Assembly: GCA_035250245.1 (NCBI GenBank)
Contig: DATFFH010000015.1
Coordinates: forward strand, 1-7,121
Reading direction: 5' to 3'
Source of the DNA: Luteimonas_C sp035250245
GTDB lineage: Bacteria; Pseudomonadota; Gammaproteobacteria; Xanthomonadales; Xanthomonadaceae
DNA length: 7,121 bases
Below the pieces are notes generated by a model. That model was not told the origin of the DNA and searched no databases. It saw only the letters and a list, made by a program, of their open reading frames with translations. Positions 1 to 4,600 of this stretch are shown one piece after another. The first letter of the stretch is position 1. Every line of letters begins with the position of its first letter. A program made the translations under genes and the position numbers.

Positions 1-15
1 ATCGGCGAAGAGTGA
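1..15 (+). CDS. Possible 3' end of lolA (last four codons only)
   Basis: Frame 1 reads Ile-Gly-Glu-Glu followed by a TGA stop at 13-15. From memory, lolA (periplasmic lipoprotein carrier) sits directly upstream of rarA in Xanthomonadaceae, and its product ends with a short acidic tail of this kind. Four residues cannot prove identity, so the call rests almost wholly on gene order. The alternative is that these bases are non-coding. If it is real, the gap to rarA is 167 bases and is filled mostly by an inverted repeat. Confidence 0.3.
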   Translation: MGEE

Positions 16-20
16 ACGCT

Positions 21-152
21 CCCTCTCCCCCGCTTGCGGGGGAGAGGGTTGGGGTGAGGGGGCGTTTGCAGCGTCGTCAATAAGAGCAAAGCATTCGCGC
101 TCCGCGCTCACCCCCTCACCCTAGCCCTCTCCCCCGCAAGCGGGGGAGAGGG
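21..152. repeat. 42-bp inverted repeat made of two GC-rich hairpins
   Basis: The arms are 21-62 and 111-152. They match in 40 of 42 positions when one is reverse-complemented. Each arm itself contains a perfect hairpin with 13-bp halves (21-33/36-48 and 125-137/140-152) around a TT or AA centre. The arms are C-rich on one side and G-rich on the other, of the CCCTCTCCCCCGC type seen as dispersed intergenic repeats in many proteobacteria. The 48-base spacer shows no gene. The element could act as a transcription terminator for the gene upstream. The right hairpin ends only 30 bases before the rarA start. Confidence 0.85.
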
Positions 153-182
153 TATTCACCGCGTCGGCGCTAAACTGTCGCC

Positions 183-1538
183 GTGGCCCGAAAGTCTCAA
201 TCCCGCGACGATAGCGATCTACTGTCGGTGAACCGCGACGCACTGCGCCCGCTCGCCGAGCGCATGCGCCCGCAGACGCTGGACGAAATGGTCGGCCAGC
301 GCCGCCTGCTGGCGCCCGGTTCGGCGCTGCGCGCATCGATCGAATCGGGCCATGTGCATTCGATGATCCTATGGGGGCCGCCCGGCTGCGGCAAGACCAC
401 GCTGGCGCTATTGTTGGCGAAATATTCCGATGCCGAGTTCCGCGCCATCTCCGCGGTGCTGTCCGGTTTGCCGGAAGTGCGCCAGGTGCTGGCCGAAGCC
501 GGCCACCGCTTCGCCGAAGGCCGGCGCACGGTGCTGTTCGTCGACGAGGTGCACCGCTTCAACAAGGCGCAACAGGACGCGTTCCTGCCGCATATCGAAC
601 GCGGCACCATCCTGTTCGTCGGCGCGACCACCGAGAACCCTTCCTTCGAACTGAATTCGGCGCTGTTGTCGCGCTGCCGCGTGCACGTGATGGAAGCCGT
701 TTCGGCCGCCGATATCGCCGAAGCCTTGCGCCGCGCCTTGCACGACGAAGAACGCGGCCTCGGCGGACGCGGCCTGCGCATCGGCGACGAAGCGCTGGCT
801 GATATCGCCGGCGCCGCCGATGGCGACGTACGCCGCGGATTGACCTTGCTGGAGATCGCCGCCGAGTTGGCAGGCGAGGGCGGCGAGATCGATCAGGACA
901 CGCTCCGACAAGTGCTGGCCGATCGCACGCGCCGTTTCGACAAAGGCGGCGAACAGTTTTACGACCAGATATCGGCGCTGCACAAATCGGTGCGCAGCTC
1001 CAATCCGGATGCTGCGCTGTACTGGTTCGCACGCATGCTCGACGGCGGCGCCGATCCGATCTATCTGGCGCGGCGTTTGACACGGATGGCAGTGGAAGAC
1101 ATCGGCCTGGCCGATCCGCGCGCGCTGCAGATGGCGACCGAGGCTTGGGACGCCTACGACCGGCTCGGCAGTCCCGAAGGCGACCTGGCCTTGGCGCAAG
1201 TGGTGATCTACCTGGCCAGCACCGCGAAATCGAACGCGGGTTATGTGGCTTTCAAAGCGGCCAAGCGTGATGTCGAGGAATACGGTACGCAGGACGTGCC
1301 GATGCACATCCGCAACGCGCCGACCAAGCTGATGAAGCAGCTCGGCTACGGCAAGGGCTATCAATACGATCACGACGCCGAAGACGGCATCGCCCTGGAC
1401 CAGACCGGCTTTCCCGATGCGATGGGCGAGCGCGTGTATTACGAGCCGGTCGAGCGCGGACTGGAAATCAAGCTGAGGGAAAAGCTGAGCGCCTTGCGCG
1501 CCGCACGCGCTCGCGCACGCGGCGAGCCGTCGGCATAA
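183..1538 (+). CDS. rarA: RarA (MgsA), replication-associated recombination AAA+ ATPase
   Basis: RarA is a cytoplasmic clamp-loader-like ATPase that works at stalled replication forks with SSB and recombination proteins. The 451-residue product is close to the usual family length of about 445. Walker A is GPPGCGKT at 65-72 and Walker B is VLFVDEVH at 117-124. The sensor-1 region is GATTENPSF at 147-155, followed by LLSRCRV (161-167) with the likely arginine finger. A sensor-2 type segment (GDVRRGL) lies at 214-220. From about 250 onward comes the MgsA-type tetramerisation domain, including the NPDAALYW and NAPTKLMKQLGYG stretches. The start is GTG at 183: an in-frame TAA at 171-173 leaves no start further upstream, and the conserved LAERMRP segment must be included. 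GTG at 228 is a less likely alternative. No Shine-Dalgarno is evident. The stop lies 5 bases before the fluoride riboswitch. Confidence 0.97.
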   Translation: MARKSQSRDDSDLLSVNRDALRPLAERMRPQTLDEMVGQRRLLAPGSALRASIESGHVHSMILWGPPGCGKTTLALLLAKYSDAEFRAISAVLSGLPEVRQVLAEAGHRFAEGRRTVLFVDEVHRFNKAQQDAFLPHIERGTILFVGATTENPSFELNSALLSRCRVHVMEAVSAADIAEALRRALHDEERGLGGRGLRIGDEALADIAGAADGDVRRGLTLLEIAAELAGEGGEIDQDTLRQVLADRTRRFDKGGEQFYDQISALHKSVRSSNPDAALYWFARMLDGGADPIYLARRLTRMAVEDIGLADPRALQMATEAWDAYDRLGSPEGDLALAQVVIYLASTAKSNAGYVAFKAAKRDVEEYGTQDVPMHIRNAPTKLMKQLGYGKGYQYDHDAEDGIALDQTGFPDAMGERVYYEPVERGLEIKLREKLSALRAARARARGEPSA

Positions 1539-1540
1539 TC

Positions 1541-1605
1541 CGACGAGGAGATGGCATCCTCCTCGAACCGACGATCCGCTGCGATCGGCTGATGATGCCT
1601 ACCGG
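1541..1605 (+). promoter_or_regulatory. Fluoride riboswitch aptamer (crcB RNA motif)
   Basis: The family binds a fluoride ion with magnesium ions in a pseudoknotted aptamer and turns on fluoride-export genes. Here stem P1 is CGAGGAG (1544-1550) with CTCCTCG (1559-1565), closing the loop ATGGCATC. The loop bases GGCATC (1553-1558) are complementary to GATGCC (1594-1599), which forms the diagnostic pseudoknot. The conserved AACCG (1566-1570) follows P1. A second stem, CCGA (1568-1571) with TCGG (1585-1588), leads into the conserved CTGATG and then GCCTACC. As I remember it, the Pseudomonas syringae aptamer shares the GGAGATGGCAT, AACCG and CTGATGATGCCTAC blocks. crcB lies downstream, as expected. 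No promoter is visible between the rarA stop and the aptamer, so transcription must enter from rarA or from a promoter inside it. Confidence 0.93.
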
Positions 1606-1670
1606 ACCCGGCAAGGGCGGTAGGCATTCGCCCTTCAGAATTTATTTCAACTATGAAGGGCAAATCCATG
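1595..1670 (+). promoter_or_regulatory. Putative expression platform of the fluoride riboswitch, with cascaded hairpins and a Shine-Dalgarno
   Basis: Three hairpins overlap. Hairpin A pairs ATGCCTACCG (1595-1604) with CGGTAGGCAT (1618-1627) and uses the same bases as the aptamer pseudoknot. Hairpin B pairs AAGGGCG (1613-1619) with CGCCCTT (1629-1635) and conflicts with A. Hairpin C pairs GCCCTTCA (1630-1637) with TGAAGGGC (1654-1661), conflicts with B, and buries GAAGGG (1655-1660), a good Shine-Dalgarno seven bases before ATG 1668. Inferred logic: with fluoride the pseudoknot holds, A cannot form, B forms, C is broken and the ribosome site is free. Without fluoride A forms, then C closes the site. 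No run of T directly follows any hairpin, so translational control fits better than termination. The pairings are visible in the sequence; the switching is inference. Confidence 0.65.
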
Positions 1671-1751
1671 ATCTATTTATCTTTTTTATCTCGTCTCCTT
1701 CGTGGCCCGGTTTTTCGTAGGAGCGGCTTTAGCCGCGAGCCTTTTCCATGA
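1668..1751 (+). other. 27-codon reading frame directly under the riboswitch, possible leader peptide or relic of an old crcB start
   Basis: ATG 1668 has the best ribosome-binding site in the crcB leader (GAAGGG at 1655-1660, 7-base spacing). The frame starts MIYLSFLSRLLRG, becomes arginine- and serine-rich where it enters the left arm of the inverted repeat (from 1712), and ends at TGA 1749-1751. The product resembles nothing I know. It may be a leader peptide whose translation affects crcB, or the first codons of an ancestral crcB start cut off when the repeat arrived. It may also never be translated. The first half is unusually AT-rich for this window. Confidence 0.3.
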
Positions 1752-1810
1752 AATCGCGGCGATGTCGCGATTTGGGGAAGAGCTCGCGGCTAAAGCCGCT
1801 CCTACGAAAA
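1712..1810. repeat. 99-bp REP/BIME-like inverted repeat between riboswitch and crcB
   Basis: The arms 1712-1740 and 1782-1810 are perfect reverse complements over 29 bases. Each contains the core GTAGGAGCGG plus CTTTAGCCGC or its complement. The centre carries a further perfect 8-bp inverted repeat, AAATCGCG (1751-1758) with CGCGATTT (1766-1773). This is the same family as the outer arms at 4091-4262. Such palindromes are dispersed widely in intergenic DNA of Xanthomonadaceae and are thought to be mobilised by REP-associated (RAYT) transposases; none is encoded in this window. As RNA it would fold into a very stable stem just 22 bases before the crcB start. Confidence 0.9.
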
Positions 1811-1832
1811 GCCAGTGAACGAGATATCCGCG

Positions 1833-2237
1833 ATGAACCTAGCCATCTGGTGGCAGCAACTGATCCTAGTCATGGCCGGCGGTGCGCTGGGCGCGGCGGG
1901 GCGTTTCTGGCTCGGCGGACTCCTCCTGCGCCGGCTCGGCGACGGCTTTCCCTGGGGCACGCTGGCCGTGAACCTGATCGGTTCGTTCGCCGCCGGCTAT
2001 CTGGCGATCTGGCTGGAGAATCGCGGGCCGTCGGCGTTGTATTGGCGTGCCTTCCTGATCGTCGGCGTGCTGGGTGCGTTGACGACCTATTCGGCCCTGA
2101 TGGTCGAGTGCCTGCTGTTCGCCCGGTCCCAGCGCGGCGGGATGCTGGTCGGCTATCTGGCTTTGACCTTGGCCGCCGGTTTGGCATTGGTCTGGCTCGG
2201 CGCCCGCACCGCGGCATGGATAAGGCCGCCGGTCTGA
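1833..2237 (+). CDS. crcB: CrcB/Fluc fluoride channel
   Basis: CrcB is a small inner-membrane protein that works as a dual-topology dimer and lets fluoride leave the cytoplasm. The 134-residue product has four hydrophobic segments (about 8-32, 41-61, 72-95 and 102-124). Family signatures are GGALGAAGRF (16-25), GTLAVNLIGSFAAGY (42-56) with the conserved Asn47, and GVLGALTTYS (78-87), the membrane-break segment that holds the structural sodium ion. ATG 1833 is chosen because it gives a normal length and has a weak GAGA (1821-1824) before it; GTG 1815 in the same frame would add six residues. The two phenylalanines of the Fluc pore, expected in a TTFSTF segment, are Tyr86 and Leu89 here. A fluoride riboswitch lies upstream, beyond an inverted repeat. 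Confidence 0.95.
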   Translation: MNLAIWWQQLILVMAGGALGAAGRFWLGGLLLRRLGDGFPWGTLAVNLIGSFAAGYLAIWLENRGPSALYWRAFLIVGVLGALTTYSALMVECLLFARSQRGGMLVGYLALTLAAGLALVWLGARTAAWIRPPV

Positions 2238-2357
2238 GCCCGTAAAACGATCGGAAAGCCTTCGTAACGCGATGGGAATGCCGTAGGCGACGCAGCGTTC
2301 CAGCGTGGCGGACCGGCCCGCGCCCCCGCGGCCGTCCCACCCTGCTGGAGACGACCT

Positions 2358-4037
2358 ATGCGACCTATGCAGCTTGTCCGCGTTTTCTGGACGGGCATCG
2401 TTGCCCTGATTCCGTTTCTCTTGCTGTTGCTGATTCCCTTCGTCAATGCGCAGGCCACGGAATTCGTCCGTGCAGGCGACCTGCGCCAAGGCCGCGACAT
2501 GGGCATGGCCGCCACCTTGCCGGACGGGCGGGTGCTGATCACCGGCGGCGTCGGCTTGAACGATCAGGGCTGGGGCGAATACCTGGCCAGCGCCGAATTG
2601 TTCGATCCTGAGACGAACACGTTCCAAGCCACCGGCTCGATGACCGCCGGCCGCGACGGCAACGCCACGATCACCTCCTTGGCCGACGGGCGGATCCTGT
2701 TGACCGGCGGCATCAGCCAAGATGCCGACGGCCAGACCATCGCCCTGGCCAGCGCCGAGGTCTACGATCCGGCGACCGGGCAGTTCACCCGCACGGCCAA
2801 CGACATGAGCAGCGTGCGCTATTTCCACGCCGCCGCTTTGCTGCCCGACGGGCGCGTGCTCGTCATCGGCGGCTGGGGCGCAGGAGAGCGCCTGGCCAGC
2901 GCCGATCTTTACGATCCGGCGACCAATCGCTTCACCCGCGTCGGCGACATGGCGATCGAGCGCAACGGCCACACCGCCACGGCACTGGACGACGGGCGCG
3001 TGCTGGTCGTCGGCGGTCTGACCACTGACGCTTGGAGCGTGTCGTCGGCGGAGATTTTCGATCCCGCCACGGGCCAGTTTTCCGAAACCGGCGGATTGGA
3101 AGCGCCGCGCTTCATGGCGACCGCTTCGAAACTGGAAAACGGCAAAGTGCTGGTCGGCGGCGGCCTGGATAACGGCGTCTGGCGTGCGTACGGCGAAGTC
3201 TACGATCCGGCGGCCGGCACGTTCTCGCGCACCGACGATCTGACCTGGGCGCGTGCCGACCACGCGCAGACGGCGTTGCCGGACGGCCGCGTGCTGTTCA
3301 CCGCCGGCGAAACCAACGAAGGCGGCACGCGCCGCGCCGAGCGCTACGATCCGGCGACCGGCCAGTTCACTGTCGTGGCGAACATGCAGTTGGGCAGGGC
3401 GCGTTCGGCGACCGCGGTGCTGCACGACGGGCGCGTGCTCGTCGCCGGCGGCGTGCGTCCGTGGGAGCCGCCGCTGGCGATCGCCGAGGTGTATACGCCC
3501 ACGCCGGGCCCGTACGCGGACGTGGCGTTGCAGATGTCGGTGTCCAAGCCGAAAGTGCCGGGCGGCGGCGACTTCAATTATCTATTGTGGCTGGAGAACG
3601 CCGGCACGTTGACTGCGCGCGAAGTGGGCATCGAAGCCGAATTGCCGCCGGGCGTGGCGGTGAAGAAATGGCAGATCGCGCAATCCAACCAGTCGGGCAC
3701 GTGGCGTTGCGAACAATCCGGCAGCGCGTTCTCCTGCGCGCCGACGGGCGGCACCTTGCGGCCGAATCCGAACCCGAAGATTCCGCGCCCCGCGGTGGCG
3801 ATCAAGATAGATGCGACGGCGCCCGCCGCCAGCGACTGGCCGCTGGTGGCTACCGCGCTGGCTAGCACGTCGACCAACGAGGACATCACCGCCAACAACG
3901 AAACCGTCGTGGTGTCCGAAGTGCTGAGCGATCCGCGCGGGATCGCTCACAAGAAGGGTAAGCCCAAGCCTGCGCAGGACAAGGCGATGGAGCGCGCTCG
4001 CAATATCGCGGTGCATGGCCTGGTGGGTTCACGCTAG
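2358..4037 (+). CDS. Exported Kelch-repeat beta-propeller protein with C-terminal DUF11-like domain
   Basis: The N-terminus has two arginines or more, a long hydrophobic core (about 11-28) and a likely signal-peptidase site after VNA or AQA (near 31-33), so the protein should be exported. Seven Kelch-type repeats of about 50 residues follow. The DGR(V/I)LxxGG core occurs at 56-64, 110-118, 164-172, 212-220, 261-269 (as NGKVLVGGG), 309-317 and 357-365. The partner strand AExYDPATGxF occurs six times. Seven repeats fit one closed propeller of the galactose-oxidase-like fold. Residues 386-522 look like a DUF11/Ig-like domain (WLENAGTLTAREV, then LPPGV) with Cys451 and Cys460 placed to form a disulphide. 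The tail from about 528 is strongly basic. The ATG is preceded by GGAG (2347-2350) seven bases away. No catalytic residues are recognised and the function is unknown. It lies 120 bases after crcB, with no obvious link to it. Confidence 0.92.
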   Translation: MRPMQLVRVFWTGIVALIPFLLLLLIPFVNAQATEFVRAGDLRQGRDMGMAATLPDGRVLITGGVGLNDQGWGEYLASAELFDPETNTFQATGSMTAGRDGNATITSLADGRILLTGGISQDADGQTIALASAEVYDPATGQFTRTANDMSSVRYFHAAALLPDGRVLVIGGWGAGERLASADLYDPATNRFTRVGDMAIERNGHTATALDDGRVLVVGGLTTDAWSVSSAEIFDPATGQFSETGGLEAPRFMATASKLENGKVLVGGGLDNGVWRAYGEVYDPAAGTFSRTDDLTWARADHAQTALPDGRVLFTAGETNEGGTRRAERYDPATGQFTVVANMQLGRARSATAVLHDGRVLVAGGVRPWEPPLAIAEVYTPTPGPYADVALQMSVSKPKVPGGGDFNYLLWLENAGTLTAREVGIEAELPPGVAVKKWQIAQSNQSGTWRCEQSGSAFSCAPTGGTLRPNPNPKIPRPAVAIKIDATAPAASDWPLVATALASTSTNEDITANNETVVVSEVLSDPRGIAHKKGKPKPAQDKAMERARNIAVHGLVGSR

Positions 4038-4046
4038 GCGATTCGC

Positions 4047-4075
4047 CGGTCTCCGCCCGTCATGGGCGGAGACCG
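4047..4075 (+). terminator. Hairpin terminator after the Kelch gene
   Basis: A perfect 12-bp stem pairs CGGTCTCCGCCC (4047-4058) with GGGCGGAGACCG (4064-4075) around the loop GTCAT. It starts 10 bases after the stop codon, and a moderately T-rich stretch follows (TTTGGTGTTCTT from 4081). The T-tract is poor and begins five bases after the stem, but stem strength and position make it the natural end of the Kelch transcript. Confidence 0.75.
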
Positions 4076-4090
4076 CGCTGTTTGGTGTTC

Positions 4091-4262
4091 TTGTAGGAGC
4101 GGCTTCAGCCGCGAGCTTTTGCTCTTCAGCCGTCATTTCGCGAAAGTGGGGATCCAGCGACTTTCGGTCAGCCGGTGCGCAGGTTTTCGCAGAGCAAAGT
4201 CACTGGATTCCCGCTTTCACGGGGATGACGGCTAAAGCTCGCGGCTGAAGCCGCTCCTACAA
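4091..4262. repeat. Nested inverted-repeat element, a REP-like pair enclosing a second imperfect pair
   Basis: The outer arms, 4091-4119 and 4234-4262, are perfect 29-bp reverse complements with the GTAGGAGCGGCTTCAGCCGC core. Directly inside lies a second, imperfect pair at about 4128-4164 and 4196-4233. It begins AGCCGTCAT and includes the AAAG(T/C)GGG(G/A)ATCCAG and GACTTT blocks, a type found dispersed in many proteobacterial genomes. The innermost 31 bases (4165-4195) are unpaired. No gene is credible inside. The reading frames that cross it consist of translated repeat. Confidence 0.88.
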
Positions 4263-4288
4263 AAAGCAAAAAATCAGAAAACGAAAGC

Positions 4289-4306
4289 AGCGGAGCAAGC
4301 TCCGCT
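4289..4306 (-). terminator. Short palindrome with T-rich flank on the reverse strand
   Basis: AGCGGAGC (4289-4296) pairs perfectly with GCTCCGCT (4299-4306). Read on the reverse strand, the stem is followed by a T-rich run of about 28 bases (4261-4288, A-rich on the plus strand), the layout of an intrinsic terminator. It lies about 300 bases beyond the stop of the reverse-strand gene, so at most it is a back-up. The sequence also belongs to the same palindrome family as 4363-4385 and 4494-4516. Confidence 0.45.
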
Positions 4307-4324
4307 CTACAAAGACAAAAGCTG

Positions 4325-4353
4325 AGGCCTCTGCTCAGGACGAGCGGAGGCCT
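4325..4353. repeat. 12-bp hairpin with a five-base loop in the convergent gap
   Basis: AGGCCTCTGCTC (4325-4336) pairs with GAGCGGAGGCCT (4342-4353) through eleven Watson-Crick pairs and one G-T pair, with loop AGGAC. On the reverse strand it is followed after a few bases by TTTTGTCTTT, so it may help stop reverse-strand transcription. A terminator role is possible but not shown. Confidence 0.55.
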
Positions 4354-4362
4354 TCGAACTTA

Positions 4363-4516
4363 TGGAGCGGGGCTTGCCCCGCCGCAGCTTCGGCATCCTG
4401 CGCAGAAGCCCGCTTCCGAGCGCCGAAGCCCGAACCGCCGCCTCCGCATCCTTTCTGCGATCGCGGGGCGCCGACGATGGACGAGGGAGAAGAGCAGCGG
4501 GGCAAGCCCCGCTCCA
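4363..4516. repeat. 154-bp element bounded by 23-bp GC-rich inverted repeats
   Basis: The arms are 4363-4385 and 4494-4516 and match in 22 of 23 positions after reverse complementing. Each arm is itself palindromic (GCGGGGC TT GCCCCGC and its complement). The roughly 108 bases between them are GC-rich, contain small stems such as GCTTC...GAAGC, and show no convincing coding signal. A variant of the same arm occurs alone at 4289-4306. No transposase is present, so this is a non-autonomous repeat unit. Confidence 0.8.
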
Positions 4517-4538
4517 CAAGAATTTGTTTCGGTCGCAG

Positions 4539-4593
4539 AAAAAAGCTCACGGGACGCGCGGCTCCGACATGAGGGAAAGAAACCGCGCGCCCC
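4539..4593 (-). terminator. Intrinsic terminator of the LVIVD-repeat gene
   Basis: Read on the reverse strand, a GC-rich stem (CCGCGCG/CGCGCGG, plus-strand arms 4583-4589 and 4555-4561, extended by a GGG/CCC block past one bulged base) is followed six bases later by six T (plus-strand A at 4539-4544). It begins 8 bases after the stop of the reverse-strand gene. The loop is long, about 21 bases, which lowers certainty. Confidence 0.65.
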
Positions 4594-4600
4594 GCGAGAC

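Noticed and set aside
408..1373. Reverse frame of 321 codons opposite rarA
   Set aside because: It is antisense to conserved RarA codons and shows no start signal or recognisable domain.
1630..1690. Intrinsic terminator formed by hairpin C and the downstream T-rich stretch
   Set aside because: The T-rich stretch (1671-1687) starts about ten bases after the stem, and its longest T run (1682-1687) about twenty bases after it, too far for a usual intrinsic terminator. The stem instead buries a Shine-Dalgarno.
1748..2245. Forward reading frame of 165 codons overlapping crcB, starting in an ATGA with the end of the short leader frame
   Set aside because: It lies out of frame across crcB, is arginine- and proline-rich and has no family features. 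The crcB frame shows clear membrane segments and signatures.
1866..3425. Reverse frame of 519 codons opposite crcB and the Kelch gene
   Set aside because: Its apparent repeats mirror the Kelch blades on the other strand. The real frame has a Shine-Dalgarno, a signal peptide and known repeat motifs.
4015..4248. Short forward frame running from the Kelch 3' end through the nested repeat
   Set aside because: It overlaps the Kelch end in another frame and is mainly translated repeat and terminator sequence.
4091..4516. Possible CRISPR array
   Set aside because: The repeats are inverted and palindromic, of two families with irregular spacing. There are no direct repeats with uniform spacers.
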